Positions 9,159-17,234 of a stretch of DNA of 64,000 nucleotides are shown piece by piece. Below the pieces are notes generated by a model. It worked only from the letters and a program-made list of their open reading frames with translations. It had not been told where the DNA came from and made no database searches. Made by a program: the position numbers and the translations under genes. The DNA comes from Lachnospiraceae bacterium (lineage in GTDB: Bacteria; Bacillota; Clostridia; Lachnospirales; Lachnospiraceae), in contig JALCKY010000007.1 of the NCBI GenBank assembly GCA_022647575.1, positions 62,001-126,000 on the forward strand, in the 5' to 3' direction. How positions within the stretch are numbered: position 1 is the stretch's first letter; each line of letters opens with the position of its first letter.

Positions 9159-10382
9159 TTAGGCGATTTCCGTGAACTTCGGGAGTTCATTATTCAGGCC
9201 CTTTAATTCGGTTTCGGAACGGTTTTGCTCGATGTGGGTATAAATCTCCAAGGTGACAGAGCAATCCGCATGTCCAAGCCACTGGGCAGTCTTCTTGACG
9301 CCCCAACCGAGCTCATGAAGGATAGAAGCGCAGGAATGACGAAGTTTGTGCAGTGTCAGCTCCGGGCGGCCGTAAGCGATAGCAATCTTCTTGAAGGCTT
9401 TGGAGATGAAATCCGCGTTGAATTTTTCTCCGTCAGATTTCCGGAATACATAATCACCGTCATCGTGCCAGCAGTCGCCATAAAATGTCCTGTTCTCTTC
9501 CTGCTGTCGTTTCATGGCGCTCAGCAGTTCTTCCGTATTGGGAAGGAATTCGCATTCCCTGTTTCCTGCCGGTGTTTTCGTCTCGTCATTCTCGACTTCT
9601 TCATCCATGCGTGTTATCGTGCGGGAAATATGGATTGTCTTGCGGTCAAAATCGACCATATCCCATTTCAGGCCCAGTATCTCGCTGCGGCGGAAGCCAT
9701 AGTAGATGACGATATAAGCCATTGGAAGCAGCTCGGGGTACATTTTCTTGACCAGCATCAGGTAATCGACGATTTCTTTCTTGCTGAGGAGAACAAAAGG
9801 TTTGGAGAAAGATTTGTTCGTCCGTTTTCCGCCGATCTTTTTAATTCCGATCCAATTGACGTTTATCAGCCCATCAATGATGGCATCGCTCATGGCGTCC
9901 TTTAAAAGGACTGCCTGGCTGCGAACGCTTCTCACAGACAGCCCGGATAACGATCCGTCTTTCTGGCTTCGATTCCCATAGCGGAACTGATAATTGAAAT
10001 AATCCTGCCAGTCATTAAATGTGGCGTCAACCAGTTTGATCGGCCGGATATCCCTGAAATAATCGATTGCGTGCTGGAGATAATGGATATATCCCTCATA
10101 AGTTGTACTGCGGATCCCAACACCTTTTTTTCTCTTGACCCAGAAATCCAGATAATCGGTGAGAAGGATGTCCTTATTGATGATTGTCTTTTTCTCCAGG
10201 TAGGAATATTGGTCAATAATATCTGCGAGCTTGTCTTTGGCGGCTTTCCGGTGCCCCTCTACCGGCATACCGAGGGAAACCCATTTGGTTACCCATTTCC
10301 CGGTATTTGGATTCAGATAAGAGAGAACGGCATCGTATACCTGCCCTTTTTTTGTTTTCCGTATATGAAGGCTTCCTGTCAT
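9159..10382 (-). CDS. Site-specific tyrosine integrase of the tRNA-Pro island
   Basis: Recombinase expected to insert and excise the island. I choose the ATG ending at 10382 because GGGAGGT sits at proper spacing; a GTG three codons upstream is possible. The 407 residues have an N-terminal arm-binding region, a SAM-like core-binding domain (about 60-170) and a catalytic domain. The visible catalytic motifs are YYGFRRSEILGLKW (first Arg), LHKLRHSCASIL (His-x-x-Arg) and WLGHADCSVTLEIYTHI (second His and the nucleophilic Tyr). It resembles integrases of Tn916-like and phage elements in Firmicutes. The gene appears intact and overlaps the upstream xis-like gene by one base. Confidence 0.92.
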   Translation of the reverse strand: MTGSLHIRKTKKGQVYDAVLSYLNPNTGKWVTKWVSLGMPVEGHRKAAKDKLADIIDQYSYLEKKTIINKDILLTDYLDFWVKRKKGVGIRSTTYEGYIHYLQHAIDYFRDIRPIKLVDATFNDWQDYFNYQFRYGNRSQKDGSLSGLSVRSVRSQAVLLKDAMSDAIIDGLINVNWIGIKKIGGKRTNKSFSKPFVLLSKKEIVDYLMLVKKMYPELLPMAYIVIYYGFRRSEILGLKWDMVDFDRKTIHISRTITRMDEEVENDETKTPAGNRECEFLPNTEELLSAMKRQQEENRTFYGDCWHDDGDYVFRKSDGEKFNADFISKAFKKIAIAYGRPELTLHKLRHSCASILHELGWGVKKTAQWLGHADCSVTLEIYTHIEQNRSETELKGLNNELPKFTEIA

Positions 10383-10672
10383 TATTCGCACCTCCCATCA
10401 TCGGAAGTGCAATCGTCCATAAATGCCATCAGCTGCTTCTTTGAAATACGCCATTCGCCGCCAAGTCTTTTAGACGGGATAGTACCATCAAGAAGCAATG
10501 TATACATTTTTCCTTTGCAGATATGAAGGAGCTTTCTAGCTTCTTCAGCTGTAAGGATATCAGGGTAGTTGTCACAGAAGCGCTCTGCCGGATATGCCGT
10601 TATGCTGCTGTTGCCTGTATCTTTGGGGGTTTCCCTATTCAATTTTGTTGTTTCTTTCAGTGCGATTGACAT
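10382..10672 (-). CDS. Excisionase-type helix-turn-helix protein
   Basis: Small DNA-binding protein that probably directs the integrase toward excision. The ATG ending at 10672 follows AAGGAGG; it has 96 residues. The C-terminal half has the MerR/Xis-like form ILTAEEARKLLHICKGKMYTLL with GTIPSKRLGGEWRISKKQL. The stop TAA overlaps the integrase start, so the two are co-translated. The N-terminal 35 residues show no recognisable domain. Confidence 0.8.
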   Translation of the reverse strand: MSIALKETTKLNRETPKDTGNSSITAYPAERFCDNYPDILTAEEARKLLHICKGKMYTLLLDGTIPSKRLGGEWRISKKQLMAFMDDCTSDDGRCE

Positions 10673-10747
10673 ATATCCTCCTTTCTCCTCAGATGTCGCA
10701 CGCACTTTTCTGCATGCCGACATTATAGCATGGCGTCAGGACTGTTA

Positions 10748-11008
10748 TCAATCGCATGAGACCGAACTGGTCTCATTTTGGACCAACAGGACTGGTGAGT
10801 CATCATTGCTTAAATAATTTATGACAGCCTGCTTGGAAATGCGGTATTCATTCCCAAGACGTCGGCAGGGAATCTCTCCGGAACGCAGCAGGTGATAAGT
10901 CTTAGGCATGGCGATATTCAGCAGATGAGCCAGATCATGAGCATCCAGAATGTCCGGGTATGATGAGAAACTGCATTTGATTACTTTATTGGTTATATTT
11001 ATACTCAT
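10748..11008 (-). CDS. Second excisionase-like DNA-binding protein
   Basis: 86 residues; the start at 11008 follows CTGGAGGA. It has the same fold as its neighbour: ILDAHDLAHLLNIAMPKTYHLL with GEIPCRRLGNEYRISKQAV. It lies upstream of the other xis-like gene on the same strand, about 75 bp apart. It could be an excision factor or a regulator of the integrase operon. Two such genes in tandem suggest duplication or division of labour. Confidence 0.75.
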   Translation of the reverse strand: MSINITNKVIKCSFSSYPDILDAHDLAHLLNIAMPKTYHLLRSGEIPCRRLGNEYRISKQAVINYLSNDDSPVLLVQNETSSVSCD

Positions 11009-11117
11009 TTTTATCCTCCAGTGTATCTAATAGATTCTTCTCTGAAACAAAATCTTTTTCTTAAGTAATGTATGATAAATACTCTCTCTTAAGTAATATA
11101 TTGTATGCGTGTTCCGT

Positions 11118-11471
11118 TTACGGCTTTTCCGCAGGCGGATGTTCCATATGCAGATGGCTTGTATCCCGTTCTTTTGGCACTTCACAGACATGAAGTTCCG
11201 ATGCCGAGAAACGGCCTTTTTTATTTCTGCGGGGGATAATCCAGACGTAGCCATGCCGGACCAGACGGTCAAGGCAGGAGCGTATGGCTGTAGGCCCGTC
11301 TCTTGTGAGTCTGCAGAGACCTGATATGCTGAATTCCCAACCGGGAGGGAGATTCAGCAGGGTGATAAGCAAACCGCGTTCGTCAAGACCTACAGAGCGG
11401 TTCAGGAGGATATGCGTATCTACGTTGATATATTGACGGCGATCCTCCGTCATATGTTTAATGATCTTCAT
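11118..11471 (-). CDS. Helix-turn-helix protein of mobile-element replication type
   Basis: 117 residues from the ATG ending at 11471, which follows AAGGAGG; an upstream in-frame start is weaker. The segment from LDERGLLITLLNLPPGWEFSI through RDGPTAIRSCLDRLVRHGYV has the winged-helix form found in replication-initiator N-terminal domains and helix-turn-helix proteins of Firmicute conjugative elements. The protein ends soon after this domain with a His/Pro-rich tail, so it may be a shortened form. It is part of the minus-strand module with the 11482-11790 gene, 10 bp away. Function is inferred from fold and place. Confidence 0.6.
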   Translation of the reverse strand: MKIIKHMTEDRRQYINVDTHILLNRSVGLDERGLLITLLNLPPGWEFSISGLCRLTRDGPTAIRSCLDRLVRHGYVWIIPRRNKKGRFSASELHVCEVPKERDTSHLHMEHPPAEKP

Positions 11472-11481
11472 TCCGGCCTCC

Positions 11482-11790
11482 TTATATTCGATTTCTTTTC
11501 TCTTCAAAATATCGAAGAGCATCTTCATAATCTTTATTTGGTTCACTTTTTGCTGCATCCGCCATGTCGCATTCTTTTGTTTTTATTCCTGCCCCGGTTT
11601 CCGAAAAATGCGGAGAAATTCTGCTACTGAGATTCTGGTAGTATTCCACGACGGCATCCTCTACGAACTCTGTGCGGTTTGCATAGCCCAGGGCCGTACA
11701 GTTCCGGATGTATTCCTCAGCCTTTTTGGTGTTGTCCCGTTTACTGGAAAAACGCAGCTGCACACATATTCTGTTTTTATTTGTGTTCAT
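11482..11790 (-). CDS. Small conserved mobile-element protein, possible RHH-type
   Basis: 102 residues from the ATG ending at 11790 behind AAAGGAGG. The N-terminal part (RICVQLRFSSKRDNTKKAEEYIRN, given here only as a family-like pattern of a basic strand and a helix) and TEFVEDAVVEYYQNL suggest a ribbon-helix-helix-type dimeric binder. The C-terminus is acidic and helical. It stands between the winged-helix gene and the repeat cluster at 11.9-12.2 kb, so it could bind those repeats. I do not recognise a named family. Confidence 0.5.
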   Translation of the reverse strand: MNTNKNRICVQLRFSSKRDNTKKAEEYIRNCTALGYANRTEFVEDAVVEYYQNLSSRISPHFSETGAGIKTKECDMADAAKSEPNKDYEDALRYFEEKRNRI

Positions 11791-11896
11791 CCATCCTCCT
11801 TTCAATCCTGTTGTATTTTATTTTTGGCTTCATATATAAGCCGCTACAAATCACGTGAATGCTACATCAGGAGAAAAAAGCCCTATTAAAAAATGA

Positions 11897-12192
11897 GTCG
11901 ACAGGGAAGTCGACCCGGAGAATCAGAAGTAAAAAAGGGAGATACCCGGAGTATCAGAATAAAAAAGGTGATACCCGGAGTATCAAAATGACAGAAAAGT
12001 GATACCCGGAGTATCATGCGCAAAAAAAAGCCGACGTGAAGTCGACCCGAAGTATACTTGAAGTATACCTGAAGTCGACTCAGGAAGGGGTTTCAGGGGC
12101 CACCCTGACAAGATTGCGTTTTGTACATACAAAAGGCGTATCTTGCAAACCGTATTACATTAAAGTCGACATGAGGTCGACGCGGAGTCGAC
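11897..12192. repeat. Cluster of palindromic and iteron-like repeats
   Basis: GATACCCGGAGTATC, an interrupted palindrome, occurs exactly three times at 11941, 11970 and 12001 (spacing 29 and 31 bp). GTCGAC occurs at 11897, 11909, 12041, 12074, 12165, 12176 and 12187, and GTATAC at 12052 and 12063. Several share the spacer CCGGAG or CCGAAG. No gene covers the block convincingly. It lies upstream of the minus-strand winged-helix and RHH-like genes, as an iteron origin or an autoregulatory operator would. Confidence 0.7.
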
Positions 12193-12199
12193 TTCAGAA

Positions 12200-12550
12200 G
12201 TTAATAACCAAATCATGAAGTGGCACAGTACAGTCGTTTTACCTGCCGCTGAAGGATGTTATCTATGTGTTGCTGTGGTCATCTTTCCGGGACTGGCTTA
12301 TCTTTTGCAGGTTCGTCCTGTATGAGTTGGGGCGTTCTACCGGACATTTTGACCGGCTGAACCGTCCGATCGTGAACATGTTCGGCACCCCGAACTATGC
12401 GATGGAAGAGTTGCGGATGGAACTGGGCGCTATTTCACGGAGACGGATCTGAAGATCAATCTGGATGACATGCGGATGCTAAGGACACCGCGGAGCGGAT
12501 TATCGGGAACTATGAACGGAAGTACAAAAGAACAGAAGAGATAGCAAAAC
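12200..12550 (+). pseudogene. Remnant of ArdC-like antirestriction / zincin-like protein
   Basis: The plus strand reads FYLPLKDVIYV near 12230, then in another frame YELGRSTGHFDRLNRPIV and FGTPNYAMEELRMELGA (to about 12432), then in a third frame FTETDLKINLDDMR. Together these match the C-terminal part of ArdC-type proteins, whose zinc motif is HExxHxxGH-like. Here the first His is Tyr and the second Arg, and frames break at least twice. No start is found. It is a decayed gene of the mobile-element backbone. Confidence 0.6.
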
Positions 12551-12593
12551 TGGAACCGAAAATAGAAGAGAGCCTGCCAGGGAGGAGAGAAAA

Positions 12594-13045
12594 ATGCAGA
12601 TAGATATCGAGGTAAGGAAGATCGAGAAAGAAGGAAGCAGCCTGGTCGGATTCGCCAATGTCACATTTGCGTGGAAGTTGCGCGTGAATGGAATCAAGCT
12701 TATGAAGCGGAAGGATGGACAGATGTATCTTTCGAAGATCGTAGGTATTGCCAGCATCACACTGAATAATGCATTTCGGATTAATGACATCATCATTCGG
12801 AAAGATGCAAAGGACAACCAGTTCGTGTCTATGCCCAGCTATAGAACCGGAAAGCAGGACGAAAAGGAAAGGATCTTTATAAGGATCTTTGCTATTCGAT
12901 GAAGAGGAATTTCACGAAGACTCTGAACGAAATGATTATCAATAAGTATAAGGAAGAAGCGGAAAGAAAGACCGAAGAAATGGTGAATGAACTTATAAAG
13001 GACAGACAAAAGGCAAAGGAAACTGAAAAAGCAATGGCAAGATAA
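12594..13045 (+). pseudogene. SpoVG-like protein, frameshifted
   Basis: The ATG at 12594 follows GGGAGGAG. The first frame gives 102 residues with a SpoVG-like pattern (IEVRKIEKEG, ITLNNAFRINDIIIRK, FVSMPSYR). Near 12868 the frame breaks; the continuation in the next frame reads GKDLYKDLCYSMKRNFTKTL and a charged helix ending at 13045, as in the longer SpoVG-like proteins of mobile elements. An expanded loop (WKLRVNGIKLMKRKDGQM) is inserted compared with chromosomal SpoVG. The full reading would be about 150 residues. Confidence 0.6.
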
Positions 13046-13268
13046 CAGGAGACCCGGGAGGCAGAAATTGTCTCTTGGGATTTTTTTATATATAAAAAAA
13101 TGAAACAATGAGGTATAAAAGCTTATAGCAGAAGATTGAGAAGGTAGATCGCCTGCTGTTGAATAGTAAGCTGTTTACCTTTCGTGACTCATCAGGTACA
13201 TTTTGAGCTGCAGAAGGCAGAAGATATCTTCTGTTTTTGAGTAAAACATTTTAAACCTATAAAAAAGG

Positions 13269-13496
13269 ACTATTACGAGAATTATTGCCGGGTCAGCTAT
13301 TATTGAAAGCGTTTTTGCTATACCCGGAATAGGACTTTATATGCTTGAAGGAGTTAATAATAATGACTATCCAGTTGTAAGAAGTACAGTTCTTATTTTG
13401 GTAATTTTTACGGCAATTGCCATGCTGATTACTGATTTGATGTATGCATTTATTGATCCCAGGATAAAAGCACAGTATACAAATGGAAGCAGGTGA
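13269..13496 (+). pseudogene. C-terminal fragment of a DppB/OppB-type permease
   Basis: About 75 codons read as ABC permease C-terminus: IIAGSAIIESVFAIPGIG, a membrane segment, then MYAFIDPRIKAQY and a stop at 13494-13496. It aligns with the end of the intact permease at 23516-24475 (IIENVFSIPGLG, IYAYLDPRIKAQF) but is clearly diverged. No start or upstream part is present, so it marks a second peptide-transport locus that was lost. Confidence 0.75.
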
Positions 13497-13614
13497 AGGA
13501 AATCGGAAAGAAAAACAGTCTGATGAGAATATTCAATGGTTTATCAAACAGATACAGTTGTTTATAAAAGAATTAATTGCATCCAATAACGAGAATAATG
13601 ATGTGATCTTTTGA
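13483..13614 (+). CDS. Small open frame of 43 residues, uncertain
   Basis: Opens with ATG at 13483, overlapping the permease remnant in another frame, and ends at 13614 inside the TTG start of the next gene (TTGA). It is Glu/Asn/Lys-rich with an amphipathic centre (WFIKQIQLFIKELI). No ribosome site is obvious. It may be chance. Confidence 0.25.
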   Translation: MEAGEGNRKEKQSDENIQWFIKQIQLFIKELIASNNENNDVIF

Positions 13615-14054
13615 AAAGAATGATAATGAGAAAGAATACAAGATTACTGAATGCATTAATTGTGATTACTATTTTTGTCGGTGTATCTTTATACTTCGCT
13701 TTTTTCAGTGGGAAAAGTATCATGCTGAAAATTGATACGGAGGGATTGTTGATAACGTGCAGTGGGCAGAAAGACTCTTTGATTAAATATAGCGATATAG
13801 AAGACTATGATCTGATTAATAAGATGGATGCCGGGGAAATGATTTCGGGTGAAAAAGGTGACCGTATCCATTACGGATTATGGAAAAATGATACTTATGG
13901 ATTTTATAAAGCTTATTATGATCCCAAAATTGACGCAGTTATTATCATAAAAACAGATAAAGATATTTATGCGCTCAATTATGATACGAAAGCGACGACG
14001 GAAAGTTTATATAATGAAATGGGCAGAATTATCGCACATTTCACTCAAGGGTGA
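13611..14054 (+). CDS. Small membrane-anchored protein, PH-like
   Basis: Unknown function. 147 residues from TTG at 13611, or 144/142 from the ATGs at 13620/13626; the ribosome site is weak for each. One N-terminal membrane segment (LLNALIVITIFVGVSLYFAF) is followed by a soluble domain of beta strands ending in a helix (TTESLYNEMGRIIAHF), a layout like small bacterial PH-domain proteins. Its stop overlaps the next start (GTGA), so the two are coupled. AT-rich island codon use. Confidence 0.5.
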   Translation: MKRMIMRKNTRLLNALIVITIFVGVSLYFAFFSGKSIMLKIDTEGLLITCSGQKDSLIKYSDIEDYDLINKMDAGEMISGEKGDRIHYGLWKNDTYGFYKAYYDPKIDAVIIIKTDKDIYALNYDTKATTESLYNEMGRIIAHFTQG

Positions 14055-14725
14055 TTAATATGTGGAAACCGATACCGAAAAGTAAACCTTACGATCCTGG
14101 CGATGAAAATTTAGAAATTAATAAAAAGGGAATTCATAAACTTGCTTATTACCGTTATTTTCAGGATTATGAAGAACAGAGAATTCTTGAGAACAGTGGT
14201 AAGATAAGGATAAAAAGGGTATATATCGGGATATATCATAAGTTGGATCAGAGTAACCGCAAGTGGGTTTTAAATAAAATTATGTTTCCTGTATTGGCTT
14301 TGATTTCAGTTGCCATGTTTTCAATTGCGGCGTTACCTGATTCTATCAGCAATAAAGTATGGTATGTAGTAATATTTCGAACAGCTGCGGTTCTTGGATA
14401 TCTTCGGCTCTTGTGGGCACTTTATACATACTGCACATCCAACCGATGCATGACGATGTTTGAATACCATGAGGGTGTTGAAAATTATAAAAAAATTCTG
14501 ATATTTGAAATGTGCTTTGTAGCATGTGTCTTAGTCGGTAGTTGCCTATGCGGTATACTGAATGGACAATTTTTTAGCGCAAGTTCGGGTGGCGCAGAAT
14601 TAGAATATACAGCAAGTATAGTCGCGCTTTTAGTTAGTTATAACTTCGAAATCAAAATGAGATACATTCAGATACAAAATGTTAATAAAAAATCTGAAGA
14701 TGCAATAGTTATTGGATATAAGTGA
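14051..14725 (+). CDS. Hypothetical membrane protein
   Basis: 224 residues from GTG at 14051 (or ATG at 14060), overlapping the stop of the preceding gene. A soluble N-terminus (WKPIPKSKPYDPGDENLE) precedes four predicted membrane segments at about 78-98, 105-125, 150-172 and 178-195. I recognise no family. Coupled with the upstream PH-like protein, it may form a two-protein membrane system, but nothing shows its role. Confidence 0.5.
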   Translation: MINMWKPIPKSKPYDPGDENLEINKKGIHKLAYYRYFQDYEEQRILENSGKIRIKRVYIGIYHKLDQSNRKWVLNKIMFPVLALISVAMFSIAALPDSISNKVWYVVIFRTAAVLGYLRLLWALYTYCTSNRCMTMFEYHEGVENYKKILIFEMCFVACVLVGSCLCGILNGQFFSASSGGAELEYTASIVALLVSYNFEIKMRYIQIQNVNKKSEDAIVIGYK

Positions 14726-14922
14726 ATGACATGTCTTTGATATAAAAATCAGATAAATAAAGATTAAATATTATTTGAAAAGTGAGGCATATAAATCGAT
14801 GCCTTTGAGAAACTTTGGCTCAAAACAAATTGATTTTGAAAATGTTATGTACTGAATCATTGAAAATATTTGCCGCATGACCATTTATGATTTAGTTTAA
14901 TGTTAGAAAGGGAAAAAGAATT

Positions 14923-16194
14923 GTGATGGAACAGACTTCAGGAAAAGAAAGTATATGGAGCAGGAACTTTGTGCTGATTTTGACTGCCAGTTTAATGCTT
15001 TATATAGGTCAGGAAATGATTCAGTCTCTTGTGACAAAATATGCAAACGATTTAGGGGCATCTACTCAGATTATAGGTATTATCGCAGGACTTTATGCTG
15101 CTGCAGCAATGATATTTAAAATTTTTTCTGGACCGACGATAGATACTTTTAATCGAAAAACTGTTGCTGCAATTGCGATGATAGGGCTGGGATTTGTTTT
15201 TGCCGGTTATGGTTTCTCAAATTCTATAATGACAATAATGATATGTCGTTTTTTACAAGGAATGTGCCTCGCATTTACAGCAACATGCTGCCTGACACTT
15301 GCAACTGATGTATTGCCTAAAAGCAAGGTTGGATCTGGAATTGGGATATTTTCTCTTGGGCAGGCTCTCGCGTCAGGAATAGGGCCAGCCATCAGCCTTT
15401 GGATGAAGGATGTAGCAGGATATAGATATACATTTGGTCTAACTTCGGTTATGCTTTTTGCTGCAGGTGCTATTACGTTAATGATGCGAGTAGAACATAA
15501 GAAGACCAAGAAATTTAAAATATCATTACACAATATGTTTGCAAAAGAAGCGATATTGCCTGCTTCAGTTGTGATGTGTCTTGCTTTGGTATTCCCGCTT
15601 ATTAATAGTTATCTTGCGATATACTCTGAACTGCAGGGAGTACCAAGTTCGCAGATTGGTTTGTATTATACTGTATATGCGTGCACACTTCTTTTTACTA
15701 GACCTGTAATAGGGAGGCTAAGTGATAAATACGGAACGGTGAAAGTTGCAATTCCTGCAATCATTTTTTTTGCCTGTTCTTTTATACTTATAAGTTTCGC
15801 AAATACATTACCGATGTTTCTTTTTGCGGGTTTTATTTCAGGTTTTGGGTATGGAGCCTGTATGCCAATTATGCAGGCATTGTCGATGAAATGTGTGCCT
15901 GCTGCCAGGAGAGGTGCAGGAAGTGGAACAAATTATATAGGCTCTGATATAGGCCAAATGCTGGGCCCGGTTTTAGCAGGTACAATCATTACCTGGAATA
16001 CAAATTCAGAACTTGCCGGATATATTTCTCAAGGTGTTTCTGAGACAAATGCAAAGATATATGCAGAATTAGCTGCTTACCAACTCATGTGGAAGCTTAC
16101 ATTAATACCGATTTTAGCAGCAATTATCATTTTATTTATATCAAAAAAACGTATTTCCAGAATAGAAAAAGAGTTTTTGGATAGAAAAGACTGA
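14923..16194 (+). CDS. MFS transporter
   Basis: 12-TM major facilitator, 423 residues from GTG at 14923 or ATG at 14926, behind AAAGGGAAA. The first cytoplasmic loop reads SGPTIDTFNRKTV and the equivalent loop 8-9 reads TRPVIGRLSDKYGTVKV, both typical MFS signatures. It resembles the MFS gene at 18448-19650 throughout, so the two are paralogues. The substrate is unknown. It stands between hypothetical genes and a convergent LysR gene and appears monocistronic. Confidence 0.85.
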   Translation: MMEQTSGKESIWSRNFVLILTASLMLYIGQEMIQSLVTKYANDLGASTQIIGIIAGLYAAAAMIFKIFSGPTIDTFNRKTVAAIAMIGLGFVFAGYGFSNSIMTIMICRFLQGMCLAFTATCCLTLATDVLPKSKVGSGIGIFSLGQALASGIGPAISLWMKDVAGYRYTFGLTSVMLFAAGAITLMMRVEHKKTKKFKISLHNMFAKEAILPASVVMCLALVFPLINSYLAIYSELQGVPSSQIGLYYTVYACTLLFTRPVIGRLSDKYGTVKVAIPAIIFFACSFILISFANTLPMFLFAGFISGFGYGACMPIMQALSMKCVPAARRGAGSGTNYIGSDIGQMLGPVLAGTIITWNTNSELAGYISQGVSETNAKIYAELAAYQLMWKLTLIPILAAIIILFISKKRISRIEKEFLDRKD

Positions 16195-16213
16195 ATATTG
16201 CAATTGAAATAGT

Positions 16214-16251
16214 AGAAGCATGAATCGCTGTATTGATTCATGCTTCTTTCT
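16214..16251. terminator. Terminator between MFS and LysR genes
   Basis: Perfect stem AGAAGCATGAATC / GATTCATGCTTCT with an 8-nt loop, then TTCT. It serves the MFS gene and perhaps, on the other strand, the LysR gene. Confidence 0.8.
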
Positions 16252-16332
16252 GTTATGTAAAAAAGGCATAAAGAAAAAAATAGATGAGATTGAAGTGGTA
16301 TTGTTTGAAATTTATACTTTGTTTATCAGAAA

Positions 16333-17193
16333 TCAATGTTTCTTCATGTATGAAAGAAATTGAGTAACAGCAAGAGAAAGTGTAGGTGAATTGCGATACA
16401 CGATATTAACATGAGTAATAATTTTTGGAAGAATGGGAATAACCGCTACGTCAGCTTGAATAGATGGATGCCTGACCATAAGGGCGATACCCATATGATG
16501 AGCAACCATATCAAATAAATTCGTGCCATAGTTAATAGTATAAGCAATTTTAGGCTGAAAACCAGCATTTTTACACGCGTTCATGACCAAAAAACGCAGC
16601 ATTGGAGCATTGAGAATAATAAATTCTTCATTAGCTAAATCCGTAAGCTGGATTTGTTCGTTTCGGGCTAAAGGATGATCGGTAGGCAGAATTGCACAGA
16701 CCTCATCACACGTATAAGGCAAGCGAACAAAATCATTTGAGATGGATATTTCAGGTGATTCACGTACAATGACAAAATCACATTTATTTTGTAGTAGGTT
16801 AGCCTTTAGATTAGCATCCTGATCTTCAATGATTTTTACGTTAATATGTTTTTCCTTCGAAAAATCTTTAATTGTATTGTAAATATCATAATCGAGTTTT
16901 CCGTAGCTTACTCCAAGAATCAGATTTCGTTCGTGTCGCTGTGTATTTTTACTGTAATGGTATTCTTCATAGGCACGAAGCATTCGGGTGGCAAAAGGAA
17001 GGAAAAGAAGACCATCGTTGCTGATTTCTACGTTTTGCGTTGACCTTACAAAAAGGGAAACACCGAGATCGCTTTCAAGCTTTTGAATATGTCTGGATAA
17101 CTGTGGTTGAGTAATATTGTGCTTTTCTGCGGCAGTAGAATAATTTTTCGTTTCAGTGAGAGTAATGAATTCAAATACATAGTCCAGATTCAT
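16333..17193 (-). CDS. LysR family regulator
   Basis: 286 residues from the ATG ending at 17193, preceded by AGGATGG; a longer start exists but is less well placed. The N-terminal winged helix reads FEFITLTETKNYSTAAEKHNITQPQLSRHIQKLE, shown here only as the usual LysR HTH in two overlapping parts (NYSTAAEKHNITQPQLSRH). A periplasmic-binding-like effector domain fills the rest. It is divergent from the AGE epimerase gene, 41 bp apart, so the shared region should hold its operator and it likely controls 17235-20687. Confidence 0.88.
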   Translation of the reverse strand: MNLDYVFEFITLTETKNYSTAAEKHNITQPQLSRHIQKLESDLGVSLFVRSTQNVEISNDGLLFLPFATRMLRAYEEYHYSKNTQRHERNLILGVSYGKLDYDIYNTIKDFSKEKHINVKIIEDQDANLKANLLQNKCDFVIVRESPEISISNDFVRLPYTCDEVCAILPTDHPLARNEQIQLTDLANEEFIILNAPMLRFLVMNACKNAGFQPKIAYTINYGTNLFDMVAHHMGIALMVRHPSIQADVAVIPILPKIITHVNIVYRNSPTLSLAVTQFLSYMKKH

Positions 17194-17234
17194 GATATAT
17201 ACCATCCTATTTTGAGGAAAAGGAGCTGACAGCA

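Noticed and set aside
12036-12218. 60-codon plus-strand frame over the repeat cluster
   Set aside because: Its sequence is made of translated repeats (KSTRSILEVYLKST) and has no ribosome site; the DNA repeats explain it.
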